Source: Anaerolineae bacterium (GTDB lineage Bacteria; Chloroflexota; Anaerolineae; Anaerolineales; Villigracilaceae). Taken from it: 64,000 nucleotides of DNA. The DNA is taken from positions 20,528 through 84,527 of the forward strand of contig JABGOQ010000072.1 of the NCBI GenBank assembly GCA_018645405.1, read 5' to 3'. The notes under the pieces were generated by a model that searched no databases, was not told the origin of the DNA, and was given only the letters and a program-made list of their open reading frames with translations. Both the position numbers and the translations under genes were made by a program. Shown here piece after piece: positions 23,591 to 31,940 of this stretch. The first letter of the stretch is position 1; each line of letters starts with the position of its first letter.

Positions 23591-25516
23591 ATGCCCCTAT
23601 ACCTCCACGACATCCCCCTCGATAAAGCCAAAGCCGCGCTCAAAGAAGCTCTGCAAAATGCCGATTTGTGGCGCGTGCTTGGCAAAGAAAATATCCCCCT
23701 TGATGAAAATGCGCTCGGGCGCATTCTTGCTGAGCCAATTTGGGCAAAAGTCTCCTCGCCGCATTATCACGCCTCCGCGATGGATGGATTCGCTGTCCGT
23801 GCAAAAGATACGGGGGGCGCAACCCTGACCGCGCCACTCACGCTTCAAATTGGTGAGCAGGCGCAATATGTCGATACAGGTGACCCCCTCCCTGAAGAAT
23901 TCAATGCTGTTATTATGATCGAAGAGACCGAAGCCCTTGATGCCAATGGTGAAATCACATCTGCCATTCGTGAGCCGAAATCTATTCGCATTCGAGCATC
24001 CGTTGCGCCGTGGAAACATGTCCGCCCGCTCGGCGAAGATATTGTTGCCACGCAACTGGTTTTGCCCGCTGGTCATATTCTTCGTCCCGCTGATTTAGGC
24101 GCGATTGCGGCTTCGGGGCATACCGAAATCCCTGTGGCGCGCAAGCCCCGCGTTGCCATTTTGCCCACTGGCACCGAGCTGGTTGAAATTGGCTCCGAAC
24201 TCAAGCGCGGCGATATTCTCGAATATAACTCTCTCGTTTTGGCGGCGCAAATTAAAAAATGGGGCGGTATCGCTACCCGTTTCCCCATCACGATTGATGA
24301 TTTTGACCTCATCTCCCAGCGTGTAGCCGAAGCCGCCCGCGACCACGATCTGATTTTGCTCAACGCTGGTTCATCGGCAGGTGCGGAGGATTTCTCGGCG
24401 GGCGTGGTGGAGAAACTTGGCACGCTCCTCGTACATGGTGTTGCCGTTCGCCCTGGACATCCTGTCATTATCGGGATGATTGATAATAAGCCGATTATTG
24501 GGATGCCGGGATACCCCGTCTCAGCCGCATTGACGGGGGAAATCTTCGTCGAGCCGATGATCGCCAAATGGTTGGGACGCGCGCCAATTCAACTTGATAC
24601 CGTTAAAGCAACTCTGACGCGGAAAACAACATCTTCCGCTGGAGACGACGATTATATCCGCATGGCAGCTGGACGTGTGGGTGAGAAGATGCTCGCCGCG
24701 CCGCTGAATCGCGGAGCTGGGGTCATCTCATCTCTTGTTCGCGCAGATGGACTTGCCATCATGCCACGCGGCACACAAGGCGCGGAGGCAGGAGATATGG
24801 TAGATATTCATCTTTATCGGACTCGTGCTGAATTGGAGAAGACCATCTTCTGCATCGGTTCGCACGATATGACGCTGGATTTAATTGCACAATATCTTTC
24901 TATGCGTAATCGGCGTTTAGTTTCATCGAATGTTGGCTCATTGGGCGGACTTGTGGCATTAAAACGCGGAGAAGCGCATCTCGCTGGCTCTCATCTGCTT
25001 GATCCCGAAACTGGAATTTACAACGACAGCTATATTGCCAAGTATTTAACGGAAACACCTGTCCAGCAGGTGATGTTGGTTAAACGGGAGCAAGGTCTAA
25101 TTCTCCCACGAGCGAATCCGAAAAAACTCAAAAGTCTGGAAGATGTCGTTAGTTCGGGCATCCAATTTGTAAACCGCCAACGCGGTGCGGGGACGCGCGT
25201 CCTCCTAGATTATCACCTAAACTTATTGGGGATAGCCCCAGAGCAGGTTCTTGGCTATAATGACGAAGAATTTACACATTTAGGCGTGGCGGCGGCTGTC
25301 GCTTCGGGGCGTGCTGATTGCGGTTTAGGGATCGCAGCGGCGGCTCAGGCTCTTGAGTTGGATTTTGTGCCCCTGTTTCAGGAGCGGTATGAGCTAATTA
25401 TCCCCGATATTTATTTTGATAGCCCGCTTTTGGCTCCGCTTTTTGAAGTGATAAAAACAAAAGAATTTAGAGAAACTGTCGCAGAGATGCCCGGTTATGA
25501 ATTTGGAGAAGAATAA
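23591..25516 (+). CDS. MoeA fused to a periplasmic-binding-protein-like domain
   Basis: A 641-residue protein. Residues 1-410 are a complete MoeA (ASAMDGFAVRAKD near 60, PRVAILPTGTELVEIG near 190, LLNAGSSAGAED near 256, GMPGYPVSAAL near 302). Residues about 418-641 form a PBP-like domain of the kind found in ModE- or LysR-associated proteins: IGSHDMTLDLIAQYL, FVNRQRGAGTRVLLDYHL, VAAAVASGRADCGLGI. Such fusions are known and are thought to sense or deliver molybdate, tungstate or a cofactor intermediate; that is inference. The stop overlaps the next ATG by one base. No SD is visible. Confidence 0.92.
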   Translation: MPLYLHDIPLDKAKAALKEALQNADLWRVLGKENIPLDENALGRILAEPIWAKVSSPHYHASAMDGFAVRAKDTGGATLTAPLTLQIGEQAQYVDTGDPLPEEFNAVIMIEETEALDANGEITSAIREPKSIRIRASVAPWKHVRPLGEDIVATQLVLPAGHILRPADLGAIAASGHTEIPVARKPRVAILPTGTELVEIGSELKRGDILEYNSLVLAAQIKKWGGIATRFPITIDDFDLISQRVAEAARDHDLILLNAGSSAGAEDFSAGVVEKLGTLLVHGVAVRPGHPVIIGMIDNKPIIGMPGYPVSAALTGEIFVEPMIAKWLGRAPIQLDTVKATLTRKTTSSAGDDDYIRMAAGRVGEKMLAAPLNRGAGVISSLVRADGLAIMPRGTQGAEAGDMVDIHLYRTRAELEKTIFCIGSHDMTLDLIAQYLSMRNRRLVSSNVGSLGGLVALKRGEAHLAGSHLLDPETGIYNDSYIAKYLTETPVQQVMLVKREQGLILPRANPKKLKSLEDVVSSGIQFVNRQRGAGTRVLLDYHLNLLGIAPEQVLGYNDEEFTHLGVAAAVASGRADCGLGIAAAAQALELDFVPLFQERYELIIPDIYFDSPLLAPLFEVIKTKEFRETVAEMPGYEFGEE

Positions 25517-25881
25517 TGAGCGAAGTCATTGTAATTGATGATAATCGTAATACTGCAGATGCTTTGGTAGAAATGTTGAGAATATTGGGGATTGAAGCTC
25601 GCGCTGCTTATGGCTCAAGCCCAGCGATGACTTTGTTGGCAGAGCAGACTCCTCCCTTAGTTTTGCTGGATGTGAATATGCCCGGTGTGGATGGCTTGGA
25701 GATTTTAGCCTATATACGTCGTGAACCACGTCTGATGAAGGTGCCTGCAATCATCATCACTTCAGATGATCAGCCAGAAACAAAAAAACGTGCGATGGAT
25801 GGCGGGGCGCAAGCGATGATCATTAAGCCGGCGTCTATAAACCAGTTGGAGAGTGCTTTGAAAAAAGTAGGGGCTATGTAG
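25516..25881 (+). CDS. Single-domain response regulator (CheY-like receiver)
   Basis: A 121-residue stand-alone receiver with acidic pair DD (8-9), phosphoacceptor Asp52 (LLDVNMPG), conserved Thr/Ser in IIITSDD and Lys in MIIKPAS. No output domain is attached, so it would act through protein contacts. Its ATG overlaps the TAA of the moeA-PBP gene, an unusual pairing that suggests cotranslation. No cognate kinase is adjacent; a terminator follows. Confidence 0.92.
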   Translation: MSEVIVIDDNRNTADALVEMLRILGIEARAAYGSSPAMTLLAEQTPPLVLLDVNMPGVDGLEILAYIRREPRLMKVPAIIITSDDQPETKKRAMDGGAQAMIIKPASINQLESALKKVGAM

Positions 25882-25902
25882 TTTTTCTCATTTCCTAAAA
25901 AG

Positions 25903-25937
25903 AAAAAACCTAAGATTTTCAAGATCTTAGGTTTTTT
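25903..25937 (+). terminator. Bidirectional intrinsic terminator
   Basis: A 14-bp perfect stem (25903-25916 with 25924-25937), with an A-run on the left and a T-run on the right, between the receiver gene (plus) and the converging cytochrome gene (minus). Confidence 0.9.
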
Positions 25938-25967
25938 CTTTTAAAGTGGAGGTTTATTGTGAGCTTA

Positions 25968-27683
25968 TCAGGGTGTGACTATTTCTTGTTCTACAATGGT
26001 AGTGGGTAAGTTCGATACTGCATTGTAGTAGCCTAAAAACTCATCTGTTTCTGTGGTGGCGTAGGGGGCTAAATTCTGTGCCCAGCGATATCCAATAGAT
26101 TGATAAAGTAGCTTAGCGGTGACCGTAAAAGGGCCTTTTGCGGGGTCAATCGCAATTGTATATTGGGTTGTGTCTCCACCGCCGATGAAATCAACATCGT
26201 TTGCAGCCAGTCCACGGACGGCGATATCTGCCGATGCATTAGCAAGGTCGAAGCCATTAGGCAGAAGGCGATTATCCTTAGCGTAGTTGGCTGCGTAGAG
26301 CAGACCTGTAGTTACCGCACCGCTATCGTCCTGGAGGATGGTTTCGTAGATTTGCACTTGATCGGGTGTGGATATATCGAGATAATGCGGCTCGAAGGTA
26401 GTTGCATCAATGTCGTTGGCGTTGTCTGTGATCTCGCCGTTGGGGCCTACTTCACCTGATTCAAAGACTTTTTCTCCGCTGGCATCTGTGACGGTGACGT
26501 GAAGCCATGCGCGACGGGATGGATATCCGCTAGGGAATTTGTGGCCTGTTTGGGTCTTGATAGCGACGTTAAACGCTAGTAACGAATCCATAATCTCAAT
26601 TGCATCAATGCTCAAATCTGCAGTTTGATTTTGGAGCATATTGGTTGTTTCGTGTATGGGTGTTTCGAAATCCTCTTCTGTGGATGAGATATCAGCTGTT
26701 TCGCTCATTTTCTGTAGGATACGTAGCATATAGATATTGCCGCCAGTAAAAGTATGCTGCAAGAAAGGGCTGCGTGCCTCTCCGCCAGTGATGGAAAGCA
26801 CCACGCCACCTTCTGCTGTGGGCATATGGCAATCCTGGCATGAGGTGTTGTCTTTGTAGATTGAATTTTCCCACTCAAGATAGGGTGTTTGCTCAGGGAA
26901 AAGTGTTTCGCTAAGAGAGCCATCTGCCAGCAAGTAGGATGTATAGAGGGTATGGCAGGTTGCACACATTTTTGAATCGGAGAGATGGTCGCTTTGGACG
27001 GGCAAGAAACCAGATGCTGCGGTCATGATATTTGCTTGAGTTTCATCTACCGCATATGGCCCATAAAGGGGACGCTTGCCTTTCGGACTTTCTATATCGA
27101 AGAGAAGATGTCCGCTGGTTGGATCTTTTTGGGCGAAGGTCTCGGGTGCAAGTTGGTGGCAGGCTGTGCAGGAAATACCTTCCATTGCCATATCGTGAAG
27201 TGGGTTTTCTGCTGACAGGAATCCCTCTGTTCCAAATATTGCGGTTTCCCCACCCGCAGCTTTTGTTGCAAAGTGCGCCATCGGCATGTGGCAGGGGGCA
27301 CATTTATCTTCGATTACAGTTTGCAATTCAGGGTGAGCCGAAATTTCTGAACTTACTGTGGCACGATAATAAGGATCATCAACAGCGTGTGCCATAATAC
27401 CTGCTTGCCATTGCGCGGAATAAGAGACATCGTTCCCTGCCTCATCGGTCATGGCAGTGTGGCAAGCCGTACAATTATCTGCCGAGATGAACATATCTTC
27501 GAGATGAGATAGCTCTTCAGATGCTGGTGTGTCTGGTGGAGTGGGTGAAATGACCTGAGGGGGTTGTGTTGGTGCCTGAGTGGAAATAGAGTTTGGAACT
27601 GAAGCAGGTCCGCAGGCACTTAGTCCCAGTGCTGCTGCGAGAGCTGCGAGCAGGATGATCAAAAATAAGTGATGGTTTTTCAT
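25968..27683 (-). CDS. Pentaheme c-type cytochrome lipoprotein
   Basis: A 571-residue exported protein. A lipoprotein signal with LSAC lipobox (Cys24) is followed by a Pro/Thr-rich linker to about residue 55. Five CxxCH haem-binding sites lie at 71-75, 128-132, 172-176, 240-244 and 282-286. A C-terminal region (about 340-571) has beta-rich character (TGHKFPSGYPSRRAWLHVTV). This layout resembles the multihaem family related to cytochrome c554, which transfers electrons at the cell surface. The TTG at 27698 extends the frame, but GGAGGA 7-8 bases before ATG 27683 fixes the start. No ccs/ccm maturation genes are nearby. Confidence 0.9.
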   Translation of the reverse strand: MKNHHLFLIILLAALAAALGLSACGPASVPNSISTQAPTQPPQVISPTPPDTPASEELSHLEDMFISADNCTACHTAMTDEAGNDVSYSAQWQAGIMAHAVDDPYYRATVSSEISAHPELQTVIEDKCAPCHMPMAHFATKAAGGETAIFGTEGFLSAENPLHDMAMEGISCTACHQLAPETFAQKDPTSGHLLFDIESPKGKRPLYGPYAVDETQANIMTAASGFLPVQSDHLSDSKMCATCHTLYTSYLLADGSLSETLFPEQTPYLEWENSIYKDNTSCQDCHMPTAEGGVVLSITGGEARSPFLQHTFTGGNIYMLRILQKMSETADISSTEEDFETPIHETTNMLQNQTADLSIDAIEIMDSLLAFNVAIKTQTGHKFPSGYPSRRAWLHVTVTDASGEKVFESGEVGPNGEITDNANDIDATTFEPHYLDISTPDQVQIYETILQDDSGAVTTGLLYAANYAKDNRLLPNGFDLANASADIAVRGLAANDVDFIGGGDTTQYTIAIDPAKGPFTVTAKLLYQSIGYRWAQNLAPYATTETDEFLGYYNAVSNLPTTIVEQEIVTP

Positions 27684-27723
27684 GAGGTGTTCCTCCAAAA
27701 TTGGTTATTATTTGCGCACTAGA

Positions 27724-27753
27724 AGTGTACAACAAAACAACTTTTTGTTACAA
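27724..27753 (-). promoter_or_regulatory. Promoter of the pentaheme cytochrome gene
   Basis: On the minus strand TTGTAA and TACACT are separated by 18 bases, about 40 bases upstream of the cytochrome ATG. Confidence 0.45.
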
Positions 27754-27810
27754 GGGCTAATTATCCTAAATTTACCAATATTAACATTTGATTAGAATTT
27801 CTAACACTAC

Positions 27811-27839
27811 TTGACTTCGTGTCCCTTATTTTGTATAGT
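27811..27839 (+). promoter_or_regulatory. Sigma-70-type promoter of the Gld-type ABC operon
   Basis: TTGACT (27811-27816), 17-base spacer, TATAGT (27834-27839): near consensus. The predicted start near 27846 leaves a leader of about 150 bases. Confidence 0.75.
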
Positions 27840-27996
27840 GAAACAGTCACTTTCTAATCGGCATTGTAGCCTTCTGGCTTCCGTGCCTTTTTATTTTGTA
27901 TATGTTGCCAAAAATCAAATCTTTTGCACGATATTTCTGTATTATATAGGGGAATATTAAGCAATTCCTTTTACGCTGTAGAAGCGTGGAGCAAGC

Positions 27997-28923
27997 ATGA
28001 TCGAAGTAAAATCACTAACTAAAAACTACGGTGCGCGGCGGGCGGTTGATTCCATTAGCTTTAAAGCTAAAAATGGAGAGATTGTTGGTTTTCTCGGTCC
28101 GAATGGGGCGGGGAAGACAACCACCATGCGTATCCTGACGGGATATTTGCAACCCACAGATGGTGAGGCAAGTGTGGCTGGTTTTGATGTCGTCGAAGAT
28201 TCTCTCGAAGTTCGCAGGCGGGTGGGATATATGCCAGAGAGCGTTCCTCTATACGATGATATGCGCGTTTTTGACCAACTGAAATTCATGGCAGATTTGC
28301 ATCATCTTAAAAATGCAGATGAGCGCGTGATGGATGCGCTTGAAATGGTCGGAATGCAAGATCGCGCTGATGGGTATATCGCCAAGCTTTCAAAGGGGAT
28401 GCGTCAGCGAATTGGATTGGCTCAAGCTTTACTCCATAAACCTGAAGTGCTCATTCTCGACGAGCCGACCATCGGGCTTGACCCGGCGCAGGTTGTAGAA
28501 GTGCGTAATTTGGTGCAGGAGATCGGCAAGGAGCGTACAGTTTTGCTTTCTACGCATGTTCTTTCAGAAGCGCAACAGCTTTGTGATCGTGTCTTGATTA
28601 TCAACAAAGGCAAAATTATTGCCGAAGATTCTCCCAGTGCGCTGGGATCGCGTTTGGCGGGTGCAGAGCGAGTGGAGGTAAGTGTACGGGGTGATGCGAA
28701 TCTTCTTGCCGAGAAAATAGCAGAAATTGATGGGGCGCAGGATATAAACGTCCATAACGGGGGCAAGTTGGAATTTGCGTTCGTCGCGGAGAACGATATC
28801 CGGCCACAGGTTGCGCGCGCAATAGTCGAATCCGATTTTGAGTTGCTTGAGATGAAATCCCTCGGGATGAGTCTCGAAGATGTTTTCCTACAATTAACTC
28901 GTGAGGAGAAATCCGATGCGTAA
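27997..28923 (+). CDS. ABC transporter ATP-binding protein, GldA-like
   Basis: A 308-residue ATPase with Walker A GPNGAGKTT (about 37-45), Q-loop GYMPESVPL, signature LSKGM, Walker B VLILDEP, and H-loop STHVLSEA. The C-terminal domain ends in LEDVFLQLTREE. The following permease and substrate-binding-like genes match the GldA/GldF/GldG set. In Bacteroidota these take part in gliding; in other phyla homologous cassettes occur without gliding. The next gene overlaps by 8 bases. Confidence 0.92.
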   Translation: MIEVKSLTKNYGARRAVDSISFKAKNGEIVGFLGPNGAGKTTTMRILTGYLQPTDGEASVAGFDVVEDSLEVRRRVGYMPESVPLYDDMRVFDQLKFMADLHHLKNADERVMDALEMVGMQDRADGYIAKLSKGMRQRIGLAQALLHKPEVLILDEPTIGLDPAQVVEVRNLVQEIGKERTVLLSTHVLSEAQQLCDRVLIINKGKIIAEDSPSALGSRLAGAERVEVSVRGDANLLAEKIAEIDGAQDINVHNGGKLEFAFVAENDIRPQVARAIVESDFELLEMKSLGMSLEDVFLQLTREEKSDA

Positions 28924-29665
28924 TATCTGGACACTCGCGAAAAAAGAGTATAAAAATTATTTCAATAGCCCGATTGCCTATATTGTCGCTTTCGTGATTT
29001 TGCTGGTTTTGGGGATTTTCTTTGCCCTGAATATCACATACCTGACACTGAATTCTTTTCAGGCTTATGGCTCCAGCCCTGATGCGGGCGTGGTCACCGG
29101 GCCCTTCGCTTTTATGTTGGTTCTCTCGCTACCTGCGTTAACGATGGGCTTGCTCGCCGATGAAAAACGAATGGGAACAATGGAATTATTGATGACCGCG
29201 CCACTGAGAGACGCAGAACTGGTGATTGGCAAATGGTTGGGCGCGTTTCTTTTTATACTGACGGTGATCGCGATCACATTGATTTTTCCACTAATCATGC
29301 ACTTTTTAGTCTATCCAGGCATTGATGGTGGCCAGCTTTTCTCTGCCTATTTAGGGATTATTCTTGTCTCGGCCTCTTTTTTAAGTATTGGTGTGGGCAT
29401 TTCTGCGCTTTTTAGCAATCAGATTGCGGCGTTTTTTGCCACTTTGGTCAGCTTCATTATTTTATGGTGGCTAATTGGTTTCCCCGCACAAATTATGCCA
29501 TCAGGTGTAGATGTTTTCCGCTACCTTGATATGCAGGCACATTTTTATAACTCTTTGAATGTGGGTGTGATCAAACTCTCTGACATTATCTACTTTCTCA
29601 GTTTGATCGCACTCGGTTTATTTATAGGCACCTCAGCAGTTGAAACGCGGAGGTTGCAGTCATGA
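28916..29665 (+). CDS. ABC transporter permease, GldF-like
   Basis: A 249-residue ABC-2 permease with six helices. It starts MRNIWTLAKKEYKNYFNSPIA, the typical amphipathic entry, and carries the family motif ADEKRMGTMELLMTAPLRDAELVIGKW near residue 85. GTGAGGAG lies upstream of ATG 28916, which overlaps the ATPase stop. Its last four bases overlap the next gene, so the operon is tightly coupled. Confidence 0.92.
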   Translation: MRNIWTLAKKEYKNYFNSPIAYIVAFVILLVLGIFFALNITYLTLNSFQAYGSSPDAGVVTGPFAFMLVLSLPALTMGLLADEKRMGTMELLMTAPLRDAELVIGKWLGAFLFILTVIAITLIFPLIMHFLVYPGIDGGQLFSAYLGIILVSASFLSIGVGISALFSNQIAAFFATLVSFIILWWLIGFPAQIMPSGVDVFRYLDMQAHFYNSLNVGVIKLSDIIYFLSLIALGLFIGTSAVETRRLQS

Positions 29666-31242
29666 AAAAAGAAAAACTTGCTATAGCTGGTCCTATTCTC
29701 TCTGCGCTGGCGGTTTTGGTTGCGCTCGCTTCATTGACGATGAAAGCCTTTCAGAGCATAGGCATATATACACCTACCAATCCCGATGCGCTCATATTGG
29801 CTCTCCAGATTAGCGCGGCGGTTTTTATCTTGGGTTTGGCGTTTTTCGCCATCATTTTGCCTGATAAAACACGCCAGATCCTCACGGGCAAAACCGTGCG
29901 TTATGGGAGCAATTTACTCATTATCACGCTCGCTTTTCTCGGCATTTTGATTACGCTCAATTACCTTGCTTATAAAAACCCCAAAGAATGGGATCTCACG
30001 GCTGAAAAATCGCATACTCTCGCACCAGAAAGTATTGCCATTCTTGCTGCCTTGCCCGAAAAAGTTGAAGCAATTGCCTTTTTCTCTGCCTATACCCCGA
30101 TGGATGCTGCCGACCAACTCTTGCTCGATTTCAAGGCAAATAGTAACGGAAAATTTGATTATCAATTTGTAGACCCAGATCTAAACCCTGTTGAAGTGCG
30201 CGAAGCTGGAATCACGGGAGATGGCAAAATCTTGCTTCAAATGAGAGAAAAACAAGAAATTATCCCCGTTGCTTCAGAGCAAGAACTTTTAAGGGGGATG
30301 CTGCGCTTGATTAATCCCGATGAGCGGGCGGTTTACTTTTTGACGGGACACGGCGAATACGATAGTGAGATTCAAGGAGAACGCGCCGTGACGCGCGCCA
30401 TAGAGACGTTGTACGGGAAGAACTACATTGTCCAGCCCCTCAACTTGCTTGCTGAAAACGCCATCCCCGACGATGCTCTGACCATCGTCATCGTGGGGGC
30501 TACAAATCCGCTCTCCGCTGATGAGATTGCGTTATTTGATTCGTATCTTGCTGATGGTGGCGGTTTGGTCGCGTTAGTCGACCCCACACCCTTATCAGAA
30601 CTTGGAAATGAAGAAGATACGCTTGTTGCGTATCTTGCCGAAAGCTGGGGTGTTCTTCTTGACGATAACCTGATTGTTGACCCTTCATCCAATCCACCAT
30701 CAGATGCCGTTGCATATAGCTATGCAGAGCATCCGATTACGCAGAAGATGAATAACGTTGCGGCATATTTCCCCTTTGCGCGGAGTATGCAATTTGTTGA
30801 AAATAAGAATCTGACTCAAACTCTCCTCGCGTGGACAATAGATCGTGCTTGGGGTGAGTCCAATTTTTCTGCCCTCGAAGTAGATGGCGACCCCGTCGCG
30901 TTTGATGAAGAAGATGATATTCCTGGCCCTCTGGCGATGGCATCTTCGGTAGAAAATATTTCTACAGGTGGGCGCATTGTCGTCTTTGGGAACGCGGTTT
31001 TTGCCGGAGATGAGGCTTTTGATGCTTATGGCAATGGCGATCTATTTATCAATGCGATAGATTGGGCTGCCGAGCAAGAAGATCTGCTCAATCTGACGCC
31101 CAAGCCGCAAGTTGAGCGAACTTTTCTCGCCCCGAACGATTTCCAGCTTATCACCATTCTCTTGGGGACAATCTGTCTCCTGCCGGGGATGATGATTGTT
31201 GGTGGTTTTCTTGCGTGGATGAACAGGAAGAAGAGAGGTTAG
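29662..31242 (+). CDS. GldG-like ABC-associated protein
   Basis: A 526-residue protein. Three N-terminal helices (about 8-110) are followed by a large extracytoplasmic domain beginning DLTAEKSHTLAPESIAIL, then a core with VYFLTGHGEYDSE (about 210), VGATNPLSADEIALFDSYLADGGGLVALVDP (glutamine-amidotransferase-like alpha/beta fold), and VVFGNAVFAGDEAF. A C-terminal helix ends in a basic tail. This is the GldG/ABC_transp_aux architecture, thought to present substrate to the GldF permease. It overlaps the permease gene by 4 bases. Confidence 0.88.
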   Translation: MKKEKLAIAGPILSALAVLVALASLTMKAFQSIGIYTPTNPDALILALQISAAVFILGLAFFAIILPDKTRQILTGKTVRYGSNLLIITLAFLGILITLNYLAYKNPKEWDLTAEKSHTLAPESIAILAALPEKVEAIAFFSAYTPMDAADQLLLDFKANSNGKFDYQFVDPDLNPVEVREAGITGDGKILLQMREKQEIIPVASEQELLRGMLRLINPDERAVYFLTGHGEYDSEIQGERAVTRAIETLYGKNYIVQPLNLLAENAIPDDALTIVIVGATNPLSADEIALFDSYLADGGGLVALVDPTPLSELGNEEDTLVAYLAESWGVLLDDNLIVDPSSNPPSDAVAYSYAEHPITQKMNNVAAYFPFARSMQFVENKNLTQTLLAWTIDRAWGESNFSALEVDGDPVAFDEEDDIPGPLAMASSVENISTGGRIVVFGNAVFAGDEAFDAYGNGDLFINAIDWAAEQEDLLNLTPKPQVERTFLAPNDFQLITILLGTICLLPGMMIVGGFLAWMNRKKRG

Positions 31243-31245
31243 TTA

Positions 31246-31773
31246 GTGCGCCGCTCGATCTGGATTTTGCTGGCTTTACTAGCCGCGTTGCTTGCTCTGA
31301 CGTTATTTCTCGAAAATCGAGAAGTGGAGCAGCCAATTATCGGTACGGAGACTTCTAGGCTTATACCCAATTTTCTCTTCTCCGCAAAAAATGGGCTTGT
31401 GACCAGTTTGAAGATTGAGAATGTAGAGGAATATGGCATTTCTTTGCAACGTGGCACAGATGGTCTCTGGGATGTGCTTGAACCAGAAGGCGTAGAAATT
31501 GAGCAAGGTGTAGCTGAGGCAGCGGTATCTCAGGTGCTTGCACTGCCCCTCTTGGCGGAGGAACTCAGCATCAGCCCTTTAGATGTTGGGATAGGGAAGC
31601 AAGCCCCTCTTGTAGAGGTTGGATTTGCTGACGACGCGGTATCCGTTTTTCGTGTAGGCAATCTTACTTCGAGCGGAAGCGGATACTATATCCAATATGA
31701 AAAAGAGAAGATAGGCATTGTTGGTAGAGATGGTCTTGATTCTTTGTTTAAGTTGCTACTTCTTTTTGAATAG
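31246..31773 (+). CDS. DUF4340-type exported protein
   Basis: A 175-residue protein starting with GTG, 3 bases after the GldG-like stop. One N-terminal helix (about 4-20) is followed by an extracytoplasmic domain with IPNFLFSAKNGLVTSLKIEN and a second half PLVEVGFADDAVSVFRVG. DUF4340 proteins regularly follow GldF/GldG genes and are a probable fourth component. It is shorter than family members that contain two or three repeats of this domain. Confidence 0.75.
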   Translation: MRRSIWILLALLAALLALTLFLENREVEQPIIGTETSRLIPNFLFSAKNGLVTSLKIENVEEYGISLQRGTDGLWDVLEPEGVEIEQGVAEAAVSQVLALPLLAEELSISPLDVGIGKQAPLVEVGFADDAVSVFRVGNLTSSGSGYYIQYEKEKIGIVGRDGLDSLFKLLLLFE

Positions 31774-31814
31774 AGAATGTAACATTTTGGGAGCTTAATC
31801 ATCTAAATAGAGTG

Positions 31815-31843
31815 TTGCAATTGTCTTTAAAAAAGAGTATGCT
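31815..31843 (+). promoter_or_regulatory. Putative promoter of rpoD
   Basis: TTGCAA (31815-31820), 17-base spacer, TATGCT (31838-31843), about 90 bases before the rpoD ATG. Confidence 0.45.
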
Positions 31844-31940
31844 GGGTAAAAGATATTTCCTAGAAAATGATAAGTAAAAACGTTTTTGTTGTGTGCAATA
31901 ACGTTATAACAAAATATGAGAAGGTGTTTTAGAAACTATT

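Larger units (their letters stand above)
27684..27996. promoter_or_regulatory. Divergent regulatory region between cytochrome and Gld-type ABC genes
   Basis: 313 bases without a gene. It contains opposing promoters (27724-27753 minus, 27811-27839 plus) and a perfect 6-1-6 palindrome TTAGAATTTCTAA at 27792-27804 just upstream of the plus -35 box, a possible operator. The 150 bases between the plus promoter and the ABC start codon hold no clear hairpin or ORF. Confidence 0.5.
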
